Below the pieces are notes generated by a model. It was given only the letters and a program-made list of their open reading frames with translations, was not told the origin of the DNA and searched no databases. Shown in pieces: positions 23,119 to 33,600 of a DNA stretch of 64,000 bases; position 1 is the first letter of the stretch, and the number at the start of each line of letters is the position of its first letter. This DNA is from Varanus komodoensis. Its lineage: Eukaryota > Chordata > Lepidosauria > Squamata > Varanidae. Where the stretch lies: contig NW_025335641.1 in the NCBI RefSeq assembly GCF_004798865.1, positions 12,205,177 to 12,269,176 on the forward strand, given 5' to 3'. The translations under genes were made by a program, and so were the position numbers.

Positions 23119-25935
23119 AAGCTGATAATGAATTTGGCTGAAAGGACTACAGCAGACTTGGAGACTGTGCTGGTTTTTTGTATTTCTGAAACAAAATGCT
23201 TCACAGGCCCAAAACAATAGTGGGTCATATTGACTTTCAAAGTGAGCTGAATTCCCCCTTTGCTATTTTCCTGGCAATCTCTAGTATTTTTTTGTACAGA
23301 TATTCTACTTTGCAGCCAAGTAAATCATCCAGGAGTAACACTAAAGAGCTTGGTTTCCTGTGGCTGGGAGAGCAGCGGAGCCTTGTTGCCTTTAAGGAAC
23401 ATGAAGTATTTTTTGCTTTTCATTTCGTTACTCCTTTTGATTTTATTTAATAACCAAGCCACAGTTATTATTTGTGAAAAATGCATTCAATTTGTTAATA
23501 TGGCATTCATTTCGTTACATTTATAAGGGATATGGGGGTGTCTCTTTCTTAAACTGTTGTTTTTTGTGGGGAGAAGGTTGACAGCATTATATTTACCCAG
23601 ACTGCTCTGCTATTCCATTGGTGGGAGCCTTTGGTTTTGCACTGGCAATAATTTCAACGCCTCTTTCTTTCTACAATGTCCTGGACTTCTGCTTCACCCT
23701 GGGGATTCTGCCTAAATAAAAGCATGCCTGCTAGCAAATAGCTACTGACAGAAGCTCTGCTATTGCCAGGGAAAAGTAGCTGCTCTTCTGCCCTCTGGAT
23801 GGGTCTGAATGCATCAGCAAATATCACAGAAAGAAGCCAAGCATTTTGGAAGCAATATTCCTATGATAGACCACAGCACTGCTGATAAAAAATGGGGGAG
23901 TTGGTGGATTTGGACTGGGACGTACCACTGAGTATGTCCCAGTCCAAACCCTCTCCCGTTGCACTCAAATTCCCTTCTTAAAGGGACCACAAAGCTTGAG
24001 AATTGAACTTTGGCACCTGTCAAATGGGTTTTCTCTTTTTAAAAAACGGTGAAGGGCGCTTTTGACCCTTCTCGGGACAAAGGTTAAATGTACTCCTTCA
24101 TGGGGACTGAATAGGGGATAAAGATCTTGCTGGCTGCTATTTGTGGAAAAGATCCCATTCTCAGTAAAATATCCCTTGGCACCCCTGAAAGCCAGGGGAG
24201 GAACGGATATGCTGGGGCTGGCCAATGGTCCCTTCCAACAACCAGCCTTTTGCAATTGTCCAAGCTGGAGAAAGACGTTTTCCCACCATCCCTCAGCTAA
24301 CAAGCACAGTTCACACAACGGGGACAGAGGAGAAGAAAAAAATGCACCCATTTGCAGGTACAGGATAAATAAAGGGCAGCCCGTGAAGGCTCCCCTGGGC
24401 ACTATTAAATAGCAGCTCATGCCTGCTCCTTAAAGCAGTTCTGAAAACCAACTCTTGCCTGGTTTTGTACTGTTGGAAAAACAAAATTATAGCAACAGCT
24501 GCAGCAAACCAAAACTGGCTCACGATTACTGCTGTCAGGGAGAGGGTACTTGGTGGTCCTGTGGGATACTGTTGGACTCGTCCTTCTGACTTATCTGGGG
24601 TTCAAGCAACTTGTCATGATGTCACCAAGACTATTTGGGCTCTTCCAGACAGCAGCTTCATCACTGAGAGTAATCACAATGCTTAAAAGCACAACAGGAA
24701 TTACACAATAGTATAGGCATTTGCTGGAGAGAGAGATGTTGCAGCAAAGTCTTTTTTGCATGTTTGCTGCTTTATCTGATGGGGATGTTTGGACTAGCTG
24801 TGCTCAGCACAAGAACTGCATGACCAATTATCTAATTGTTGAATGTGTGAATCCTACCCTAAATCAGCTGCTTGTGGCTGACCCTAGCCCATTGGGTTCA
24901 GGTTGGCCCTTTGAGCATCCTAATGTGAATTGAAAGTGCAACAAAATACCAAACCAAAACAAACAAAAAAATAATAATCTACCCTAGTGGAGTCCACAAC
25001 AATTCACCCTCCAGGAAGAGTGGGCCCTTACCTTTATGCTTATGGGGCAGGCCCCTCTGGAAGCAAATATTAGGGGTAAGGAACTGCAGGTGTGGTGCTT
25101 AACAGAGTTGTGTGAGCCCCACCTCAATTAAGTGCAATCGAGTGCTAATCTATTACCAATCCTGAAGCAAGATTCAACCTGGCTTGAGACCTGAAATACT
25201 GGGGCTGGGGAAGAAGGCTGCATCTTGTCCTTCATCTCAGGCCGTGAAATGACTACACCTGGGGGCCTACACATGCTGGTTCTTATCTTTGACTTATATT
25301 GCCAATGCTGTCGGTGTAAGTGTCACATCTAGGGACTAAGTAAGTAGACACGGACTCACTACACAGTTATGCCAGTGCCCACTAGCTGCTTTTCTGACAA
25401 ACATATGTGGGCCCATGACTGCAAAAGTGAGAGTGGTTCCAGCTAAGGCACATCAAGTCATACGATGGCACTTTTAAAGTCTTGTGAAGTCGCGCAAGTT
25501 CCACAGAATGGAGCCAGTCTTATAAAGTAAGATTTATTTACTAAGTTGATCATACATCATCTGGTTAAAGCATTTGGGCAACTTCACCATCCAGCCAAAG
25601 GAGAATCTACATTGCATGTTCCCCTATGTAAACACAAACATTCTATTTCACAGAAGAAAGCTGTTATTACAAACATATTTAAATAATACTGTGCAAGAAG
25701 TAAAAGTACCAACAACATGAACTTGTGTTTTGATTCACACCCCCACCCACATCTTAAAATGAGGATAAACATATTCCTCTAGCAGAAGCTACATGGCAGT
25801 TTCAGGTATACAAGTATACAACAAGTTTTTTGTGAAATACATCTCTCAAAGTCAATTTTGAATGTCAATTTAGTGGTTTAATAGTTTAAAATAAATCTTG
25901 TAAAATCTAAACCCTTAACTGTTCCAGTCATGGGT
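23119..25935. other. Unassigned intergenic DNA, 2.8 kb
   Basis: No exon or known transposon recognised apart from the short hairpin at 23907-23950. The 151-codon minus frame at 23965-24420 is overlapped by frames on the other strand and shows no recognised motif. Confidence 0.45.
23907..23950. repeat. 19-bp inverted repeat with 6-base loop
   Basis: The left arm (gatttggactgggacgtac) and right arm (gtatgtcccagtccaaacc) pair at 17 of 19 positions around a 6-base spacer at 23926-23931. The one inner mismatch is a G-T type pair when transcribed. Flanking G-rich and C-rich sequence could extend the stem imperfectly. No known repeat family is recognised. Confidence 0.8.
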
Positions 25936-26038
25936 GGAAGACCCTGTGCAACATGCTTATAACTATACTTACTCAGAGTAGGGTCTGAGTGCAGCGAAAT
26001 ATGCCCCCCTTTTAAGTGTGCATAGCATTGCAGCCTTA
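25936..26038. repeat. Short interspersed 'gcagcctta' fold-back element
   Basis: The segment from 'cttactcagagtagggtctgag' (two joined parts, each under 20 bases) to 'gcatagcattgcagcctta' follows the layout of a small squamate interspersed element with inverted 'taggattgcagcc' ends. Similar pieces lie at 41460-41592 and 43085-43140. The family is unnamed. Confidence 0.4.
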
Positions 26039-26284
26039 ATTTGGCTCAGCATCAGGCATGAATCAAAGAACATGCTTACCTTACAAACTTAGGTCAGTTT
26101 TATACCAGCTTAAGTGCTGTAAAGGAATCTTGGATCTATAATTTCAAAGGGTACTGAGAGATCTCCATCAGAATTCCCTAGTCCTTTTCACAGAACTTTA
26201 GATCACAGTGATGTAGCTGGATTATATTACTACCAATGACTGTGGAGGAGGGGTATCTATATAACGAAGGTGCCATTAACATAT

Positions 26285-26290
26285 TTTATT
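26285..26290 (-). terminator. Candidate AATAAA polyadenylation signal, VCAM1 (distal)
   Basis: This is the first exact AATAAA hexamer on the minus strand downstream of the VCAM1 stop that I found. Using it gives a 3' UTR of about 1.2 kb that would include SINE and CR1 pieces. It is unproven. Confidence 0.35.
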
Positions 26291-26532
26291 GAAGACACTG
26301 CTTTCTGTCACAATGAAGCACCTTGAAAGCACTCATGATCTCAAAAAAGAAGGGCTCATTTAAAATATTTCTTATTGAAATCAGTGGGGATTTAAAATGG
26401 TCAGCTTGAATTGAATGACTTCCTAGTGAAAAAAAATGCTCCACAATAATACAAACACACCATGTTGTTCTCGGAACAATGGCACAAATATTGTTCTGTT
26501 ACTTGTAGAATAAATTGACTATATGCAGAAGT

Positions 26533-26745
26533 CAAAACATAAGAAAAGCTACACTGGATCAGGCTGTACACATGGTGGCAAACCAGCTGCCCCAAGGATC
26601 CCTCGAGCAGGATGGGCGCAAGACCTCTGCCTGCCCAAGCTCCACAGCAACTGCTAAATGCAGCCATGGCTTCTTTGGTGCAGGAGGGAACACAAGTCCA
26701 CAAGGCTTGCAGCCAGACAGCCTCCTCCCCCATGAAGTAGTAGGC
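26533..26745 (-). mobile_element. CR1-type LINE 3' tail
   Basis: The plus strand begins 'aacataagaaaagctacact', then 'ggatcaggctgtacacatgg' and 'ggcgcaagacctctgcctgc'. It is the same tail as at 8998-9235 and 58312-58520, 5'-truncated with no ORF. If the distal polyadenylation signal is used it lies in the VCAM1 3' UTR. Confidence 0.65.
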
Positions 26746-26964
26746 TATTGAAGGTCTGTAAACTAAAAGGTTCAACTCTGTCTGACATCTATTCAGGAAG
26801 TTATACCTTATGTACAGGGAAAAACCAATGTTTCCAGGATTTCCTTCTTTGAAAGCAGTTCTACTCAAAAGTGAACAATTCTTCTGTGAGCAGTTACTGC
26901 TTCTCCACCCCTACTCCAGTTCAAGTGGTTTGCCAGATGTCTTTAAAGTTCACCAAGAACCTTA

Positions 26965-27345
26965 GGTAGCACATATTGCCCTACTTCATTTTATCCTCAC
27001 AACAACCCTGTGAGGTAGGCTAGCCTAAAAAAAATAGGGTGCTTCTGGGCAGACATCACCTAGCACTACAAATCAAAATGCACTGTGCAACTATTTACCC
27101 TCTTTAATTGTTTTTGGTTTTTCTGTCATAGTAAAATCACAAGAGGGCTACTGATGGAATACAGTGTTATTTAGGCCCCTCATAAACACCTGCTCTTAAG
27201 CCAAGGTGATTGCGGAATTAAAGCCTGCCCAAGAAGCACCCTTAGCAACTGGCCCGAGATCACCCAGTGATCACTCTCGGGAGCGGGGACAAAGCCGAGC
27301 CTTCCCACGCCAACATACTAGCCACTGCTTCAGCACACTGGCTCC
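26965..27345 (-). mobile_element. SINE (Sauria-SINE type), broken in two parts
   Basis: The plus strand 26988-27030 ('tcctcacaacaaccctgtga' and 'ggtaggctagcct') and 27245-27345 ('ctggcccgagatcacccagt', 'ccactgcttcagcacactgg') are the reverse complements of the middle and 5' head of the tRNA-derived SINE. About 200 bases of other sequence separate them. The element lies just downstream of the VCAM1 stop codon. Confidence 0.65.
27103..27108 (-). terminator. Candidate ATTAAA polyadenylation signal, VCAM1 (proximal)
   Basis: An ATTAAA variant hexamer on the minus strand, about 400 bases past the stop codon. It would give a shorter 3' UTR than the AATAAA at 26285-26290. It lies between the two SINE pieces. 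Confidence 0.3.
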
Positions 27346-27511
27346 TCAGCATCACCTGAAATGGTGTGATTTTGGTTTATGGTCTTTCCAAAGCAGAACA
27401 AATCAATGCTTTGCACCCTGAGTTGTCAGGAGAAAGGCCATTGAGATTTCAAAGAAATACATGTTACCCACTGGTAAAATTGCAGAAAATGTGTAGCTAC
27501 GGCTCTTTTTC

Positions 27512-27672
27512 TTACACTTGAGGCTTCAGTGAGCTTACAAGACTGTAGAATCCATTGGCCTTTGTCTTCTTAGAGATGTAAAACAAAACTGCTATCACAG
27601 GAACTGCTGCTGTTGCTAAACAACAAACCATAATGATCACAGGAATCACGTAATTGGATTCTTTTATTTTGG
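27512..27672 (-). CDS. VCAM1: VCAM1 exon 8: transmembrane helix and cytoplasmic tail
   Basis: The acceptor is TTTTTCCAG before CC at 27672. The exon encodes KIKESNY, a hydrophobic helix (VIPVIIMVCCLATAAVPVIA and VLFYI), then a basic stop-transfer KKTKAN, and the tail GFYSLVSSLKPQV before TAA at 27514-27512. Human VCAM1 ends [22 protein letters not shown], so the G-x-YSLV block and the final basic-x-V are kept. The basic juxtamembrane residues are where ezrin/moesin contact is known in mammals. Two cysteines in the helix could be acylated (inference). Confidence 0.95.
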
Positions 27673-30600
27673 CTGGAAAAATGAAGAAAGGAGGCATTGG
27701 AAACTTGTTGCACCTGCCATGTTATCTGATGAACCACAAATGCAAAACATTTTCTTCCCTTCTTGAGTTCTTATTACCCACTCCTCATTCAAACATTTGG
27801 TGCATCATATTCAGGAGTCAAGTTGTCTTATCAACTTCAGTCCTTATGTAGCCAAACTGGCACCATCCATGCATAAGTTATTAGCAGATAAAGGACAATC
27901 CTGAAGTTTCCTGAAGTGCAAAATAATATTTAGGGAAATGGCCTCAAGTGGAGGAAATCCTGCACTGGCTCCAAGTTTTGAGTCCCTCCTCCCCGGAGCA
28001 AGTCCCAGTTCTCACATCCTCACTGAAGCAAAGTAAACTCTGTTATAAACCTGGCGCATCCATTCTCCCTGCCTCTTATTTTCCCAGGGTTTTACTGCTT
28101 TGTACTTTAAAAACAATAAATCTGACTCGTGGCCTTGCAATGGCTTTTATTCCAGTTATATTAACATAGGAGAAAAGAATGCACCTGCCCCGTACATGAC
28201 TTGGACAAGGGTGCAGAATGAGGATGCATTACTAAAAATGCAGGGCAATGTATTGACAGTGATTCAAAACAATGCCAAATTCACCTGTGTTTTCCTGCTT
28301 CAGACTGAAGTAGTAGTTGCAGGCAATCACACAGAATTCATCAGAGCACACCAGACAATGTGTGGTGAGTGGGGCAGCCAAACTGAGGATGTATTTTAGT
28401 GTCTATTTTGCTACTGCAGTAAGCAGGAGCCAGGATAAGGCTCATTATTCCGACTGTGCTCTGCCCATCAAAAAGTCTTCAGGGTCAAGATGGCCGTCAG
28501 AAGTAACTGTGTGTAAAATCAATCCCAATTTTGCTCTTTACTGAAATGAACGACTGGTAAAGAGGAAGCCTCATTTAAAATGGATGCTCTTTTGCCATTC
28601 ATAATGGTTGAAGCTGTGGCAGCGGTGTGGTAATGTGGATCAATTACGGTGAGCCAGCTTCAAGTTGCCAAGAAGTTCTCCCCAGGACCTAAAGACAATT
28701 ACTCTCCACATGATCTACAGTGCGCATTTGCTACAAGTGGAGGAATGGCCTGATACAAATGAGGCAGACACCCACCACATCTTTTGGTATGAATATTAGC
28801 ATGCGGGATAGGGTAGAGAGATTACCTACCTATCATTATTTTTGTCTCTTCTGTACCGCTTGAAATACTGTCAAGTGAGATTGTATAGTTTTTAGTATTT
28901 TCTTTTATATCAGCATCTTGATCTTGAGAGCTGTCAGTTGTATGCTTAATAGTGAAACCTACTTCAGTATAACCTTCAGGATGATCAATTAATGCTGGAG
29001 TAGCTGGTGAAGAGACTGCAGACAAAGGAAGGGGACAAATGCAGCTGTGTTAATGACTGATAATAACCAGAAAAGTCTAAGATACTGTGCAAATACTGCC
29101 AAATATTGATATAAGAAAATAATAGGGTGCTGAACGCATAGAAACTGTGTGAAAATATTTGGCAGATACTAGAGATTAGCTAGAAAATATTCCAACATTA
29201 AACTCAGAGGAGAATTTTTCTGGAAGTATTTTTTTAATTACCTCCCTAATCCAAAATGAGGAGGATCATCTGACCCTGAAAATTCAAGCAGAACATGTTT
29301 CATTATATTCTTTAATTTACCTTGAATGGTAATTTCCGCTGCATTCCTGTGTTTTCCAAACAGATTAACTGCTTCACACCAATAACGTCCATTATCTTCA
29401 GCACGAGCATTCTTTATGGTTAAGGTAGCAGTTTTCTGAATAAGCTGTGAATCTCCATTTACTAGCTGTTTTTTCCAGGAAACCTTTGGAGTGGGATTTC
29501 CATAAGTGGAGCAAACCATAGTTACAGTTTCACCTTCCTTCACTGTGTTAGAAGGAGTGACACTGATCGTTGTGTTCCTTGGCCCATCTAAAACAAAACA
29601 CAAAATTATACTCTTTGTTACTGATGTTCTGCCTTTAGGTTATACATGCCCAGCTGGAGACTTGGGGTGTAGAAGACCTGGAAATATCTTCAGAAGAAGA
29701 TGATTCAGATTCCTGCAAGGTGCCAAGCTCTTGACAGTTCTCCCGCCCAAAAGACTGAACTTCTACAAATTAAAATGAAATTATCTCCTTTTCTGGTGAG
29801 AAGAGAAATGGGCAAACTCTTGGGCCAAAAACTGGGATTTGTCGTTCCCAAATGCGTACTGGCAATGCCAACCATTTTCCTTACACATCCAATTCAAGTT
29901 TCATCGAGGAGTCTATCCTTCTGATTGAAGGCATGAAGACAGAGGAGCTCCGCTTGGTCTGGGTAAGCTTTTACAGTTATACTATCTATAGTACTGTGTT
30001 CTGAAATATGAAGGCAAATTGGACTTTGGTCCCTAGGTTCACACAACGGCACTTGCTCATGCCCATCCCTTGCTATTCTTGTATCTCCTTTTCTCTATAC
30101 CAAACAAGACAGCCAATCTCAGCCCTCAACATCTTGGAGCTCTTCCAGGACTACAATTTCCACCATTCCCACTTAATAAAACCAATGGCCATGGGTTGGC
30201 GGATGAAAAGATTTGTAGTCCAACACATCCAGAAGGCACCGATATGGGGAAGACTTTTTTTTGGTTGGGGAGAGGGGTAAATTTTTGCCAAATTTACTCT
30301 AAGAACATTGTACACTGATAGTGTTTCATAAACATATTGGACTATAAAGAAATTATCTGGGCAGCACAATCTCCCACCAAGTAATTGACAGTGGGATAGT
30401 GAGCTGGAAACTTCCTGTGTGGCCATAAGACAAACCAACTTTCTCTCAGTTCCTTATATGCAATATGAGAATCGATATTTATACATTTTTCCACATTTTT
30501 CAGAAAGTGGCAAGCAATACCAGTAAAGGTTTGAGTTTCATTTAAATCAATCAGAAGAAGGAACACAATCGTCAAATTATGACTTATAAAAGGCCTTCTA

Positions 30601-33600
30601 AAATGAGTTCCTTCAATGGCACCTGAAGTCAGGAAGTGAGTAGACCTGGCTAATCTAAGCCTACCATACAAGGTTGTGTTGCTGAGATACGTAGGGTGAA
30701 GTGCTCCTAAAGCTCAGAAATGTCAGTTTAGGTACTGTTATTATGAAAACTTACATTCTACCCTTAGAGTTCTTAATGTTTTGCTTTCCCCAAATTCATT
30801 CTTCACGTCACACTCATAGTCTCCTGCAGCATCAGGAGTCACACTTAGGATGTGGACAGATCCGCCCTGGCTGTCAAGTAGCTTGTTCTGGCCAGGCGTT
30901 TTCTTCCTTATGGTGATCCTGGCTGCGGGGTTGCTCTCTGCAGAGCACCGCAAAGTAACACTTTCTCCTTCTTGCACTGTTGTGGCAGGATGAATGGAGA
31001 AGCTGAGATGTCTGGGGGCACCTGCATGAAGAGAAACATCCATTTGCAACCTGGCTTGAGTGTCCATTGTTAGATATTTTACACATGATACACCTAACTG
31101 CTCTACTTTGCAGTTACTAAAGTGAGCATTTACAAGTTTATATCCAGGAAAAATGGGCAATTTCTTGCAGAAATAGAAGAGCTGGTGTTCACATACAGTT
31201 CCATCCTTCAAGCCCCTTCCTAATTACTTCACAGTTACCTCTTTTGACCAAGACTTCATTCACAAGTCTAGGATCATTCACAAGTCAAGTATCACAACAT
31301 CATATCTACACAGTGGGTCCAGACTGTAATTAGAATCTTTTGATCTGTGAATCCTGAAGTTACTTGTGGGATTAAGCAGCATTTTATTGCTATATTAGTG
31401 TTATTAGAAAGAGATTCCAAACCTCTGGTTTCTAACAAGTTTGTATTGGTTACAGGGATGCATGCACATTTTGCGGATAATCATGCATAGTATTCTGTAA
31501 TTCCAAATTAGTTCCTTTCATCTTGCCCAGTATAAAATTAGGCTGGGTCTCGTTAGAACAGGAAAGCAATCACAGATCAATAAGGTTGTTATCAATACAA
31601 TATCCTTGCTGATTAGTAAATGAAAGGAGAGAGAGACATCCAGGGACAGAGGAGGTAAAAACAGAAATCTTGAACTCTGAATCTTTTCAGCAGCTCTCTC
31701 ATTTAAAGTTTTAGCACTTAACTGAAACTCTCTAGCTAAGATAGTCCACCCCTACAGCTTCATACCTTGTACAGAGATAGACACTGGTTTTGTTTCCACT
31801 TCATTTGTGCTGTTATTTGTGACTTCACAGATGTAGGTGCCCGTGTCACTGAGCTGAACTTTTGGGATGGAGTAATTGTGACCTTCTCCAAGAAACCGCA
31901 CGGTTTTGTTCGCCAACTCCTTCTTCCACACAATATTTGCGGGTGGGTGACTATCAGTCACGCAGGTGAGCGTCAGCATGTTCTCTTCCAGCAGAGTGAG
32001 GCCTGGAGATGCAGTGATGTATGTATTCCTGGGGCCATCTTGAAGAAAGCAGAAGGGGGGCAAGTTAAACTGATGAAATATAAAATGCACACGTTACAGC
32101 GAATGCCAGAACGAGGAAAACTGTTGAAAACCATACGGAGATTGTGTCAATGCCCCAAATTATGTAGATGTTTATTAAACAGATGAAGCATTTCTTTAAT
32201 AAAATACTTAAAGTGATGTTCAGTGATGTAAAAACAAAAATAGCAAGGGAAAATGCATTAACAGCATAAAACAAAATCACCAAGTCAACGGTTTTTAAAA
32301 ACATTTTTCTTATACAATTTAGACAAAAGAAAAAGGGAAAAAGAAAAAATGTTGCATAGAATTAGCAATTTCACTGCATACATGTGAAGTGCATGTATAT
32401 ACACACACACATGAAGAAGGAGGTTCCTAAAACAATAAATAAGGTGCAACAAAAGGAAACCAATAATCTATATAAGTATCCACTCACAGGTGGCATTTAC
32501 ACATTGCCATTCAAGAGGGCGTTGTAAATGTTAAAAGTGTTATAAGCTCTTCAAGCCACCAAACCTACGTTTGGATGAACCACCATCAAACATAATCAAG
32601 CTCAAACCCATGTGCTCCTGAATTCAACATACACTATGATGGGGAAGCAGGTAGAGGAGAACTGGACAACTTAAAGTCATATCAAATCTCAGCAAAGCCT
32701 CCATAGCTGATTGCAGCAGCTTCATCCACTGGGCTAGAACAACTTCTGTGAGTGATCTCAGTTCAGCTCACACTGTGGAGGCACGCTGCATCCCAACAGA
32801 GCTACACTGGGAGCAAAGGGCATGAGACAGGCTGGACCACTATGAGGAAGGTGCTTGCTTGATAACCCTTTGGAAATTACTTTTGGAAAGAATAGCCCCC
32901 ACATGCAGCTTCAAGTGGGGTGCAGCTATGCTAAAGAAAGCTGGGAGGAAAGGCAGGGTAAAAATGTGATACGCTGAACAATTTATTTATTTAGAAAATT
33001 TCTATGCCGCCCCATTTGCCAAAGCCTCGGGACGGCTCACAAATATATCAATTAAAATATTATACAATAAAAATATAAAACAAGTTAACAATATAAAATA
33101 AGTCGCCCTGGCCGAAGAATAGAATAAATAAATAGTATTAACAGTTAAAATGACGTTTGAATAAAAAGGTCTTCGCCTGGTGCCGAAAAACAAATAATGA
33201 CGGCACCAGGCGGACTTCTCTGGGGAGCACATTCCATAGATTGGGCGCCACCGCAGAGAAAGCCCTCCTCCGAGTACCTACCCTCCTAATTTCTTTCACG
33301 GAGGGTTCCCGGAGAAGGGCCTCTCCCGCAGATCTCAAGGGGCGGCCGGGCATATATGGATGTAAGCGCTCCTTCAGGTAGCCAGGACCCAAGCTGTTTA
33401 GGGCTTTATAGGTCATCACCAACACCTTGAATTGGGCCCTGACTTCAATGGGAAGCCAGTGAAGCTGACGGAGGACTGGAGTTAGCCTGTTATATTTGTG
33501 TAGTACTCCCGACAGACCTTAGGATGGTAGAATTAGGTTACAATCCTATACCCACACTAACCTGAGCATAACCCCATTCAGTATGTATAGGTTCAGTCAG

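Noticed and set aside
23965-24420. 151-codon minus-strand open frame
   Set aside because: Overlapped by an open frame on the other strand, with a composition and content that match no family I know. Probably chance.
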